From Alnus glutinosa (Eukaryota; Streptophyta; Magnoliopsida; Fagales; Betulaceae): DNA of 64,000 nt. This document shows, in pieces, positions 12,401-29,254 of the stretch (position 1 is its first letter; every line of letters starts with the position of its first letter). The notes under the pieces were generated by a model. That model had not been told where the DNA came from, did not search any database, and saw nothing but the letters and a program-made list of their open reading frames with translations. The stretch is from the NCBI RefSeq assembly GCF_958979055.1, contig NC_084895.1, positions 3,493,501-3,557,500 of the forward strand. Direction: 5' to 3'. Position numbers and translations under genes: made by a program.

Positions 12401-14486
12401 TTTGCAGAGGATATCTTATCCTCTAACAAGGACCCAAGAAATTCTTCTTTAAAATCCATCGTAAAAAAGGTTAGATATAGAGATTCAACCAAACCCATCA
12501 AATAAATGAAACCCACGAAAATCCAGGTAATATTCCACGAGAGAGAAGAAATAGGGAGAGAGAGCAGATGAGAGAAAAGAGTAGGGAAAAATCTTTTATA
12601 GAAACTCCATTTATAAAGGAAAGGAGAGGAGTGTTAGGCTTTTATGAGAGAATGACAGCAGGGGACGATCGTGGCTCTTTCCTTCACAAGTTTTGCATGG
12701 CTGAAATGTGTTGAGGGATGGAGAGAGTTTTTGAGACACGTGTTAGCCTATGCCACAAAATATTTCTCAATTCTCGGGGTTAATATTTAAGTTCAAATAC
12801 ACATGGTGAAGTTACAAGATTTTTCAATAATTTCTCGTAATAACAATATTTCATTCACTATCTACCCTTACATTTATCACCTCCACATACTCAACACTGT
12901 TGAGCTTACAAAATACCAAGATAATTAGAGATTAAAAACAACTTCATCTAAAAAAAAATGTTCAAGATTTTGTAGTTTTTGTTTGTTTTAAAATTCTAAT
13001 TAGGGCTGTAAATGAACAAAGCTACCCGTAAACTCGCTCGAAATCGGCTCGACTAAGTTAGACTCGAACTTGGTCCGATTATTAAATAGGCTATTCGTGA
13101 AGATGAAACTAAGTTCGAATATTAAACGATACATACTCGTTCAAAACTCGGTTCGACTCGGTTAATGTTCGTGAACAAATTCGTATTAGACTCGACTCGC
13201 TTGTTAGGCTCGACTCGTATATTTATATATATATATTAATTGTATATAGTTTATTATTTTTTTTTAATTTTTTTTTGTAAATTATATAGTTTATTTAACA
13301 TACAATATAAATATATATTGTTTATATGTTATATAATGTAATATTAATTTTTAAAAAAGAGGGGTGATGCATGACCGCATGAACTGATGCGTGGGGTAGG
13401 GGGAGTGGATGACCCATCCTCCACCAAAAGCCCCCTTTAGGCCTTTACCGTTGTTGAAAGGGGTTTGGGTTCTCTTGGCAAAAGGGCACAGTCCGAAGCG
13501 TTTTTAACACTCAAATTCTTAACAAAATTTCACAAATCCATCTAACCTTTTTACATATCCACAGCCTAAAAACACCAAAGAACAGGTCTTTCGCATACCC
13601 ATAACACAAAAGATAACATGGGGAGAGCTCCTTGCTATGACAAAGCAAACGTCAAGAAAGGCCCATGGTCGTCTGAAGAAGATGCCAAGCTCAAGTCATA
13701 TCTATGTAACAAGGAATTAGTGATAACTTGATCACTTTGCAAGCTAAGCCGAACTTAATTTTTCAAATTCGTCATGAGAGCTCGGCTTGAACTCGTGATA
13801 AATAAGCTCAAACAAGTTCAAGTTCGTGATAAATTTAAATGAACCAAGCTTACGCATATATTACTCGCAGAGCTCGTTTAGAGCCCGAATTTCTATTAAA
13901 AAGATGAGCAATATATATTAAAACAACAAATAAAAGTATAAATAAAGATACCTGGAAACTCGGCAATTATTGGCTCGGTGTGGTGACCATTACACACCAC
14001 CACGGCCTCAAACACCTCCTCCTCCACCTGTGACTCACTTTTCCGAGTCCTCGACTCAATGACCCACTCATGACTCACTTCATTGACTCGTTCAACCCGG
14101 ACCACTTCGTGCCCGAACCGTATCAACTCAATCAACCCGAAATCCCGGGCAAAATCTTCAAGGTACCGGAGAACCTCCTCGTGACCCGGAAACTCTCTCG
14201 GATCCCCACCCTCTTTCGGCGAAAATGGGTAATCCAAGAAGCCCATGAGCCGCCTCGGAAGGTTGACCCTGAGCGAGCGGTACATGCTGCTATGGACAAT
14301 CTCGCGACCTTGGTCTAAACCCAACGGGTCGGTTTCGACGCGTGGGTCATACAACCAGGTGCCACCAAGCCTATTGCTTTTCTCGAAGACTATGACCCGG
14401 TGGCCTTCTCTTTTGAGCTCACGGGCGGTGAGCAGGCCAGCCATGCCGGCTCCGATCACTGCTACTTGTAATGATTGCTCAAACAT
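6416..14486 (-). CDS. flavin-containing monooxygenase, FMO GS-OX-like, seven exons
   Basis: Exons on the minus strand: 14486-13952, 9056-8986, 8064-7915, 7818-7736, 7585-7450, 6838-6665 and 6589-6416. All junctions are GT-AG and phases agree, giving 440 codons plus stop; plant GS-OX-type FMOs are about 450-460 aa. The N-terminus has the FAD-binding GAGMAG loop in [16 protein letters not shown] followed by an acidic strand end (VFEK). The FMO signature is [14 protein letters not shown], and exon 3 begins with the NADPH-binding [13 protein letters not shown]. Later blocks include [14 protein letters not shown] and FEYENWL. Relatives S-oxygenate methylthioalkyl glucosinolates or related sulfides; the substrate here is not known. 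The exon 3 donor is uncertain by 3 bp (GTGGTT or GTTTTG). The last codons and TAA come from the hAT-like element at 5425-6443, so the native C-terminus is replaced. Confidence 0.85.
7148..7325. mobile_element. MITE in an FMO intron
   Basis: The left end AATGCTATTTAGTAGACT and the reverse complement of the right end AATGCTATTTAGTTGACT are nearly identical. Inverted similarity continues inward for about 40 bp. At ~180 bp with no coding capacity it is a typical MITE, lying in the intron between 6838 and 7450. The superfamily is not determined. Confidence 0.7.
8335..8525 (-). mobile_element. LTR-retrotransposon remnant with degenerate primer-binding site
   Basis: Two near-identical TTAATTAATATTTTAACA words at about 8326 and 8502 bracket a stretch whose minus strand contains a TGGTATCT-like word resembling the initiator-tRNA primer site TGGTATCAGAGC. 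This arrangement is common in degraded plant LTR elements. It lies in the intron between FMO exons 2 and 3. Confidence 0.35.
9272..9956. mobile_element. long-TIR non-autonomous element (MULE-like) in FMO intron 1
   Basis: The left end (GATTAAATGCATAATTGATA... then GCTCTTTATCAAAAAGGTAC) reappears inverted at the right end over about 75 bp. The centre holds a poly-A run and a GC-rich block with repeated CCCCCA/TGGGGG words. There is no transposase. Long inverted ends suggest a Mutator-like or foldback origin; the target duplication was not resolved. Confidence 0.6.
10147..10807. mobile_element. foldback element with ~190 bp inverted ends
   Basis: The left arm (about 10147-10335) and right arm (about 10620-10807) are reverse complements with minor changes, sharing GTGGTCGCAACGTT near the outer ends and GTAAACACTGTGTG near the inner ends. 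The spacer has a tandem duplication of about 51 bp at 10434-10535. There is no coding capacity. It lies in FMO intron 1. Confidence 0.75.
10808..11918. other. FMO intron 1 sequence, nothing recognised
   Basis: AT-rich intronic sequence with short open frames but no protein-like signal. A repeated word AAATGGGTCTAT occurs near 11680 and 11725. Confidence 0.5.
11919..12428 (-). mobile_element. LTR-derived foldback element with perfect 5 bp target duplication
   Basis: The element begins TGTTAGAGGATAAG and ends with its exact reverse complement CTTATCCTCTAACA. It is flanked on both sides by AGGAC (11914-11918 and 12429-12433). TG...CA ends with a 5 bp duplication are the mark of retroviral-type integration. 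On the minus strand the middle looks like a copia LTR (a stretch resembling an R/U5 leader rich in TTCTCT). Unusually, the outer ~115 bp of each end are inverted copies of each other, the left copy having about 12 extra bases. Confidence 0.75.
13003..13888. mobile_element. hAT-like element carrying a captured MYB gene fragment
   Basis: The left end reads GGGCTGTAAATGA and the right end, reverse-complemented, GGGCTCTAAACGA. Both subterminal regions are dense in ACTCG/GCTCG words in opposite orientation, typical of non-autonomous plant hAT elements. Both flanks contain TTCTA, a possible remnant of an 8 bp target duplication. The interior from about 13400 to 13730 has a different composition and contains the 5' end of an R2R3-MYB gene, a Pack-type capture. 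The element lies in FMO intron 1. Confidence 0.7.
13618..13731 (+). pseudogene. R2R3-MYB first-exon fragment
   Basis: From the ATG at 13618 the frame reads [17 protein letters not shown], then [12 protein letters not shown], followed by unrelated residues and a stop. This is the invariant start of R2R3-MYB factors (MGRAPCC-K--VKKGPWSPEED), closest by motif to the RAX/MYB36-like group. It contains the first tryptophan of repeat R2 but nothing beyond it. A canonical Cys has become Tyr. The ~190 bases upstream may be the donor gene's 5' UTR. With no recognition helix or second repeat, it cannot encode a DNA-binding factor. Confidence 0.8.
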
Positions 14487-15460
14487 TGGACGACGTTTCG
14501 GAAGTTATGAACAATTGCGCACGTACAGACGGCACGGACAGTTGGTTTGGTTTGGTGGCAGACAGCGGTAAAGAAAGCTTTCCTATGTGCGCAAAACGGA
14601 TATGAGACAGGGCGGCTGAAGCTTTCCGCGGAGTAGGCGTCCGCTTAACACCCTATAAAAATTTAATAGAGTAATAATTTTTGCACAATTTTTATATAAT
14701 TTTTGCATAATTTTAATTTTTTTTTTAATGATTAACTATTATATTTATTTTCTTACATGTAAGCTTTAAATATTAAATAGTTGATCTTAAAAAAAGGTTG
14801 TTAGAGTTGTATAAGATTTGTACAAAAAATATATTTTTTTTCTTTTTTTTTTTTAATAATAATACAAAATAATTTTTTAATTTGATAATATAATAAAAAA
14901 TTAATATTTTAATATGATGTGGCAAAAATGCTAACGTGGCACTAACGGTGGTTGCGAAAATGGACGGAAAAATCACGGAAGGACCTATTTCAAATTCGCG
15001 AAAAAGTTAAGTACTGAATATTGATTTTTAAAAAGTGAGGGGTCGAATTCAAATGGCGCTCCGACTCAAAGATTTATGACATTTACCCTTTAAATTAAAT
15101 CACGCATTAACTCAATGATTTATTAAACATTAACTCTAAATTTTATTAAACATTAACTCTAAATTTTACTAGGGTAAAAACTAAAAAGAGACATTAGAAA
15201 ATAGGAAATATAACTTTTGTCTTTTTTTTAAAAAAAAAAAAAAAACTTATTTTCAAACTTTTCCAAAAACATATTTAAAATCTTGGACGTTTTTATAACA
15301 AAAATGGGTAAAAAAAAAAGAGAGGCGAAAACAGAAAATAGACACAAACGAGCAAACAAAAACCATTCCAGTGCAAAAGTAGTTGAAGCCTAAAACTTAG
15401 ATTTATATAATAACATACCAGAAGAAACCAAACCCTCCAACTTCCAAATCATCCTCCTTC
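14487..15460. promoter_or_regulatory. shared upstream region between divergent FMO and coiled-coil genes
   Basis: The FMO reads leftward from 14486, and the transcript of the gene at 17498 appears to start near 15400 on the plus strand, so this ~1 kb separates two divergent genes. It contains AT-rich inverted sequence near 14660-14830 (possible MITE) and the repeat copy at 14880-15085 described at 1345-1929. No specific promoter element can be assigned. Confidence 0.4.
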
Positions 15461-15529
15461 TGCGGCTCATTCAATGTCTATACGGCTTTTTACAACAGAA
15501 AGAACAAGAATTAAGCAGGCAAGCACCGG
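15400..15529 (+). other. probable non-coding 5' UTR exon of the 17498 gene
   Basis: A GC-richer stretch ends in a good donor (CACCGG|GTATGTG). The next good acceptor ahead of the gene's ATG is TTTTTCTAG at 17477-17485, leaving a 12-base leader TCAAGTGGGAGG. This implies a ~2 kb 5' UTR intron, the space where the LINE and MITE below are inserted. The transcript start is not defined. Confidence 0.45.
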
Positions 15530-16189
15530 GTATGTGCTATGATTTCGAGCTCTTTTTTTAGTTATTTTACTTGAGGTGTATTGGGTTAGGCTCACGCTGC
15601 TTGTGCTAAAAACGGTTTCTTTACTCTCTTTATGGTTCCTGAGAAAAAATTTGGAAGATATAGGATCATGGGTATTCGAAAATTCTATGACTATGAATAG
15701 TTGTATCTTTTTCCGTTTGTGGGTTTTGGGTTGTTTGATATTTACTGCTGCAGTTAATGAAAGAGAATATGTGTTCTTCAAAATTTTGACACCTTTTTCT
15801 TTTCCTAAATTTTCTTTATCAACCAAACAGAGAGTTGCTACATACGTAATCAATGCCTGCAAAAGGTTTCCTCATAATGTTGAAAAAAGGTTTTTTTTAA
15901 CCCTGTTTGTTGATACTTCCCTGTTCAGACTCTTGAGTCTTACGAATTGCTAAATTTAGGGTTTGTTAAGATGTGAAAAAGAGGTAAAAAGATTCAAATT
16001 TTGCTGGGAAAATCATGAGGATGGATAACTTTTTCGTTCTCATCTCACTGCCTCCCCTATTTGCAATTTCCGTGTAGTGGACATGTTTTCCTCCAATTTT
16101 TTGTTTCTGTTAGTCTACTTAATTTTATGAAGATGTCTTTACTTACAATGCTTGGATTTGAAGGGTGGGTAGGAAGTAGATATTCTCTG

Positions 16190-17290
16190 ACTAAGAGCCT
16201 GTCAAGTTGTTCCTTCCGAATAATTCATGCTAAGAGTTTTTCCATTGGAAGAGTATTTGGAAGACAAAGGTTTCTTGAGGGCGGCCTTTTTAGCTTGGTC
16301 GGCGGCTCTAGGGAAGATCCTTACTATGGGCAATCTCAAGAAGCGGCATGACATTGTAAAATTGATAGGTGTTGTATGTGCATGAGAAATGAGCAGTCTG
16401 TGGATCATCTTTTCCTCCATTGTTGCACCTTATGGAATGCCTTTTTCAGTCGTTTTCAGCTATCTTGGGTGATGCCTAGTAGTGTTGCTGACTTGTTTGC
16501 TGCTTGGTGGATTGGTGGGAAAACCCGGAGTGCTGTTGTGTGGAAGATTGTGCCTTCCTGTCTCTTGTGGGGTCTTTGGAGAGAAATAAATTACATAAGT
16601 TTTAAGGACCGTGAGAGATCCTCAGCAGAGCTCGAGTCTTTTTTCTTTGGGGTAATTATCTTTTCCCCCCATGAACTACCAAAAAATGCGCGATGCCCCC
16701 ATGAACTACCAACTCGACCAAAATAGAGCATTCAACTACCAAAGACAACAATTTTTTCCCCTTCCGTCAGTTAGAGAGGTTAAAAGAAACAGTCAACGGG
16801 TCATGTGCCGTTTTACATGGGGGCCTGTTAGAAGATAGTGGTAGTTCATAGGGGGGAAAGAGGAAGAAAATGAGGGTAAAACGGCGTGTGACGGTCCCGT
16901 TGACCGTTTGTTTTAACCCCTTTGACTGACGGAAGGGGGGAAAAGGGTTGTCTTTGGTAGTTGAATGCTCTATTTTGGTCGAGTTGGTAGTTCATGGGGG
17001 CATCGCGCATTTTTTGGTAGTTCATGGGGGAAAAGGTAATTACCCCTTTTTCTTTTTTACTGTTTTTACTTGGATGGCTGCATTTGTAGCTCCTTGGGAG
17101 CTTAGTTTTCATAATTTTCTTGTTCTTTTCTCTCCTTCTACTTGTTAGACTCCATTTTTATTTGGTTTTCATGACATTTAGATTGCTGTGGTCATATTTT
17201 GCTTTTATGTTTGTCTATCGTTGCCTCAATGTTGGTTGTGCCATTATATGATATATCCTTGCCTGCATTGAAATTTTTCTCTAAAAAAAT
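16190..17290 (+). mobile_element. LINE (L1-type) 3' fragment, split by a MITE
   Basis: The plus-strand frame around 16376-16648 reads a zinc-binding reverse-transcriptase C-terminal domain (C-x2-C...SVDHLFLHC) followed by LWNAFFSRFQLSWVMP and a WKIVP/LW-RE block. Without the MITE at 16649-17046 and one target copy the frame continues exactly (ESFFF then FTVFTWMAAF) to a stop near 17147. Residues upstream of the zinc domain are frameshifted. The 5' part of the LINE is missing, as usual for truncated insertions. Confidence 0.8.
16649..17046. mobile_element. MULE-type MITE with perfect 9 bp target duplication
   Basis: The ends are GGGGTAATTA and its complement TAATTACCCC, and inverted arms of about 170 bp leave almost no spacer. 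TTTTTCTTT occurs at 16640-16648 and again at 17047-17055, an exact 9 bp target duplication as made by Mutator-like transposases. No coding capacity. Confidence 0.9.
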
Positions 17291-17497
17291 TACTTATCCT
17301 GCCTTGATCTTTTAGCATAGAATACTTATATCAGGATTTCTACTTGCGGTTTGAATTGTTTATTCCTTTTTGTTTGTTTCATACAGAATTTAGAACTTCT
17401 GGCATGACTATTGAGTTCTCTCCAATTGGATCATTGTTATTCAAGTCTATTGTGTTTTTAGGTTGGAGTAAACATTTTTTTCTAGTCAAGTGGGAGG

Positions 17498-24412
<6,915 letters not shown>

Positions 24413-25116
24413 TGACATACTTCTGCAATAGGATTCTCTCCTCATGAAGAGGAAGTCATGATTTAATGTTGTATTTAACGGTATAGACGATGTTACGTGA
24501 TAAATATGTTGTCACGTCATTAAAAATAAATAAATGATGTGAGCTTATTTATAATGTTAGATGCAATAACATTAAATCTCGACCATTCATTTGAAATGGA
24601 AATGATCATTGTTCCCTCAACCTTTTATTAACTTAGATCACTATACTCTTTCTTTTGTTTCTAGGTCCTTATAAATGTTCTTTAGTTTTTCCCGTAAATA
24701 ATTTATAAAACACCCATATATACTTGAAGAACTGTAAATACTGACGCCTCCTGTCCTCTCCTTACAATCTTTCTTCTGGTTGCATTCCATTTGGCTTTTG
24801 TAGTCGTAGGTTGTTGATAATTGAAGCTTGTATCATACAAATACATGGGTGCTTGAGTTGGGTCATAATCTCAACTGCATGTGAGTATCTATGGACTATG
24901 GTGTATATGAACTTCTCCCGTATACGACGGACTATATAAGAGGGGTCCACCCCGACAAATTATATTGGGCTAGGTTTGAAAGTTCATTTTTGGCTGTACC
25001 CCTCCAAAATTCCAATGATAATAATAATAATAATAAAAAAATTTTACCCGCAGCCAAAAAGAAATCACATGACCTTTTAAGCCCAAAGCCAAGTTACTGC
25101 AAAAACTTTAAAGAAA
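24413..25116. other. 3' flank of coiled-coil gene, no gene seen
   Basis: The first few hundred bases are probably 3' UTR and terminator region. An ATA/ATAA tract lies near 25017-25036. The short open frames show no protein character. Confidence 0.5.
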
Positions 25117-28100
25117 GGGGAAAATACAATTAATCCTCTCAAAGTAGGACAACTTTTTCAATTATGCCTTTAATGTTTAAAAAATTGCAATGTGTCTTAA
25201 CCACGTTTCCAAATTTTTCAATGTGGCAAATCCGTTAGTGATTTCTGTCTACTTTAACGAAAAGGGTCTCACATGCTCCACACGTGATTTTTTTCGTTCG
25301 AACTTCTCTATTTTACCCTCAGTTAGACGCGATCAATTACCAAATTGACTTCCAAATAATTCATGCGTGTTTCGGACAAATTTAATTTTGATGTTTAGTA
25401 AGGCTTTAGACGACAAGCCATCTTCGTCAAACTCAATTCTTTGACAAGTCCAAAGATAGCAACTTTCTGAACGAATCAACAAAGTGTGACATAGTAATCA
25501 TGTTACAAAAATATGGTCTTCATCTTCTGATTTCTCTCACGAGGCCACTGATTTCCCTTTTCCAGTTGGAGGTTAGTAACAAAATGAATCTTTTAAAATT
25601 AGGGTTGTGTGGAAATTAGGGATTTTGGGTTTATATTGTTTGGATATGAAATGTCCATATATTTTGTTCTGAAATTCCTTCAATTTATTGTTTTTTTCGT
25701 TGATAAATGATGTCTTGAGTTGTGTTGAGATGTTGCTTTCACATGTAAATGATGGGGTTGATACTTTATTATCGACAACTTGTTTTGGGTCGCCTTTAGT
25801 TTGTGAGTTGTGTTCAGATGTTGCTTTTACGTGTACACAGATTGTGTTGGTGATGTATTATCTGTCTATTTTTGTGAAGTTTGGTCCATGTGCGTAGCAA
25901 TAACAATAGTGTTCCCCAAATAGATTTCATTATTTTTTTTTAATTGTTCAACGCCGTTGTCTGGTATGTGGTGAAACTTTAATATTCTTCTTTAATATGT
26001 CACCGCCTACTATGTCTTGTTTAATGTACTTACTATGCAGAAGAAACAAAATTTTTGACAAACACTTGTGATTAAGTAATAATTTCATAACATAGGTAAA
26101 ATACTATTTATCATAAACATATCCCTCCCCCCCCCCTTTTTTTTTTAAATGGAAGCAACACTCTAAGTATGTTACTAATTCACAGTGTAAGATGGGGTCC
26201 CCCAATTTGGTGTTTGAGGTTCATTACGGGGTAGGTTTAATAGGCACTTTGTGTGACGTCCCACATCGCCTGGGAATGAGGATGTGCTTATATGTATAAA
26301 TGCACAATTTATGACACAACGCGTTTTAAAGCCGTGATGACAATGAACCTATCAGAACTCCGTAGTTAAGCGAGCCGCTGCGAGAGCAATCCCAGGATGG
26401 GTGACCTCCTGGGAAGTGGGAAGTCTGGTATGGGGAGCCAAAAGCGGACAATTTTGTGTCATTGGAGGTGGATCGTTACAAATGGTATCAGAGCCATTGC
26501 CCAGCCTGAGATGGTGGGAGCGTGCACAAGCCCAAGAGGGTTGCCGGCGGGCACTCGCTGGGATGCCAAGAATGGGGTGATCCCATGAGGGTCGCCAGCG
26601 AGGACGCTGGGTCCCAAGGGGGGGGGGGTGATTGTGACGTCCCACATCGCCTGGGAATGAGGATATGCTTATATGTATAAATGCACCATTTATGACACAA
26701 CGCGTTTTAAAGCCGTGATGGCAATGAACCTATCAGAACTCCGCAGTTAAGCGAGCCGCTGCGAGAGTAATCCCAGGATGAGTGACCTCTTGGGAAGTGG
26801 GAAGTCTGGTATGGGGAGCCAAAAGCGGACAATATTGTGTCATTGGGAGTGGATCGTTACACTTTGGCTGTAAATATGTGGGTGGTGAAGTTGCAGTGCA
26901 TCACGAGAGTTATGATCCTGAAAAGTTGTCATACTTTGAGTTGTAAGATTTTTCAAAACCGTATGGCTATTACTTCGGAGATTTAATGTATTTTAGAGAC
27001 CCTAAGAAGAGTCTAGTTAATGATTTGCACCTAATAACATCTAACCATGATGTGTTGTTTTTGTCTTCTTCCCATATTGGCCATTTATGTGCACTAATAT
27101 ATTATATCGTTTGGGGAAGGAGGAGGTAATGAATATATTATGAAGAAGAAGATGATGATAGAGGTAGGGTTGATCTGCGTGATCCTTGGTGGGCAGATAA
27201 GTCGAGAGATAATGAAGATAGGTTTGATGTTGATGTGGATGAAGGTGGTGGTGGGGTTGGACCCTCCATACGAAATGGTAGCACTTCAAATGTAGAAGCT
27301 AGTAGTCGGTATGATGAAAATGTGGAAGGTGGTGAAGAGGGTTATGGATATGTTAGTTATGAAGAGGGGTGATGATGAGAGATTTGTTGAGAATTCTCAC
27401 GGTCAACAGGCTGAGGATCATAATGAAATGCATGATGTTGATAGGTCTCAAAGCGGTGGTAAGTTCATGAGATCATTTGAATATGGTGATGATGCTGACA
27501 ATAACTTAGAAACGAGTAGATGTGATATGGAGTCACCATGTCCTAATGGACAAGATGAAGAAGGTACACATATACCCAATTATGATTTCCATGCAGTGGA
27601 CCTAAAAGATCCAGTCCTGGATCTTCGAATGAAATACATATAAATGTCTAGAGAGGCTATTAAGGAGTTTAATGTGAGAATGGAGAAAAACATAAGATTT
27701 TTAAAAAATGAAAGCAGAAAGTATATATTAGTGTGCAAAGATCCCAAGTGTCATTATTGAGTGTATGCCCGACAGATGATAGATGATAGATGAATAGTCA
27801 TTTCAAATAAGGTTTTTGCAGCCTAAACATGTGTGTGGCAGGAAATATAAAAATTCAATTGTAAACTCAATTTTGATAGCTGACAAACTCATTGACAAGT
27901 TCAAAGTTCAACCCAACATGCCATTGGATGTGATATAAAATGAAGTGAAAGAAAAGTTGAAGGTAGATGTAACTCCAAGTTTTATGTATAGGGTAAGGAG
28001 AAGATGAGAAGAAAATTCATGGCAAATTGGAGGGTCAATATAAAAGGTATTATTGTGAAACAGTGAAATGGACCAATAAAGGAAGTGTGTTGATGAAGGT

Positions 28101-28872
28101 GGAAAGACCAAACTTTGGTGTGTCACCAAAATTTCAATGACTATACTTTTCATTGGCAGCCATGAAGAAATGATTCCTAGATGGTTGTAGGCCAGTGATA
28201 GGGGTGGATGGGTGTTTTCTAAAAAGGTCATTTAAAGGCCAACTCTTGGTTGCAGTTGGTAAGGATGGCAATAACAATATGTATCCGATTGCATTTGTGG
28301 TTATTGAAGCCGAGACCAAAGACAATTGAACTTGATTATTAGAAACTCTAGTGTCAAATCTTGGACCACACGAGCGGCATCTTACGCTTACATTTATTTC
28401 AGATCGGTGGAAGGTGACATATATTACTTCAAAGTTTTGTATACCATTAGTCATTTTATTTATGACCAACTTTGATACTATTTGATTTTGTAGGGTCTTA
28501 TGCCTGCTTTGAGGATGTGATTCCAATGGCAGATTATTGGATTTGTGTTAGGCATTTATATGCCAACTTTAGAGATGACGGGCATCGAGAAGTGACCCTA
28601 AAGAATAAGTTATGGGCTGCAATTGAGAAGTTTGTATGGACAAAAACACTAATGAATTATTTGAAGGTCAATTTGGTAATTGACCACGTCAAACTAAGGA
28701 TAAAATAGAGAAGCATGTGAGGCCCTTTCCATCATAGCAGGCGGAAATAACTAACGGATTAGCCACATTGAAAAATTTGGAAACTTGGTTAGGGCACATT
28801 ACAAATTTTTAAACATTTGAGGCAGAATTGAAAAAGTGGTCAAACTTTGGTGGGGTTAATTGTATTTTCTCC
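25117..28872 (+). mobile_element. decayed Mutator-like element (MULE) with transposase remnants
   Basis: The ends are long inverted repeats of roughly 200 bp: left GGGGAAAATACAATTAAT and right, reverse-complemented, GGAGAAAATACAATTAAC, each followed by matching CGTTAGTGATT/CCGTTAGTTATT blocks. Plus-strand remnants in order: an N-terminal domain (VFEVHYGVG...CKYVGGEV) split by the Cassandra insertion at 26252, an acidic linker around 27311-27643, a domain with CKDPKCHY, and a DDE core with VIGVDGCFLK, VAVGKDGNN, FISDRWK and YWICVRHLYANF. In-frame stops and shifts make it non-functional. Flanks TTAAAGAAA and TTAAAATTC share only five starting bases, so the 9 bp duplication is weak. Confidence 0.85.
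26252..26861 (+). mobile_element. complete Cassandra TRIM retrotransposon
   Basis: LTRs of 229 bp at 26252-26480 and 26633-26861 differ at about ten positions. Each starts TGTGACGTCCCACATCG and ends GGATCGTTACA. The internal region has the initiator-tRNA primer site TGGTATCAGAGCC at 26483-26495 and a G-run polypurine tract at about 26617-26629. CTTTG is duplicated at 26247-26251 and 26862-26866. Each LTR carries a 5S rRNA-like block (ATCAGAACTCCG.AGTTAAGCG and CCAGGATGGGTGACCTCCTGGG). There is no coding capacity; Cassandra relies on proteins of other elements. It sits inside the MULE transposase N-terminal region. Confidence 0.97.
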
Positions 28873-29209
28873 TTAAAATTCTCGTGGTGATTGGGTCCTT
28901 AAAAAAATTATATAGAAAAGGCCCATCTGACATAATTTTTTAAATAAAAAAGGTTTGTTGGCTATGCTTGTTAATGTTTGGGGGTGATTTTGGTTTTTGG
29001 TTTTAAAAAATGCTCTGAAGTGGAAAATGGTTTTTTTGTATTTTTATGAATGTTTTGTGTTGAGGTTGTTTGTTAATGTTTTTATTTTGAGAAGAGAAAA
29101 AAAAAAAAAAAAAAAAAAGACAAAAAAACAAGAATTTTAACAAACAGAGCCAGTTTCTAAGCCTAAACCCAAAAAAAGCTCCTAGACTGACTATCAAAAT
29201 TTCTAAATT

Positions 29210-29254
<45 letters not shown>

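Noticed and set aside
13618..13731. Functional MYB transcription factor
   Set aside because: Only the first ~29 residues are present, followed by a stop, inside a transposon-like unit.
15467..15953. Overlapping 125-131 codon frames on both strands
   Set aside because: No motif, and they span a likely splice donor at 15529 and the following intron.
26330..26420. Genuine 5S rRNA gene
   Set aside because: The 5S-like words lie inside the LTR of a Cassandra element and recur in both LTRs; incomplete and diverged from functional 5S.
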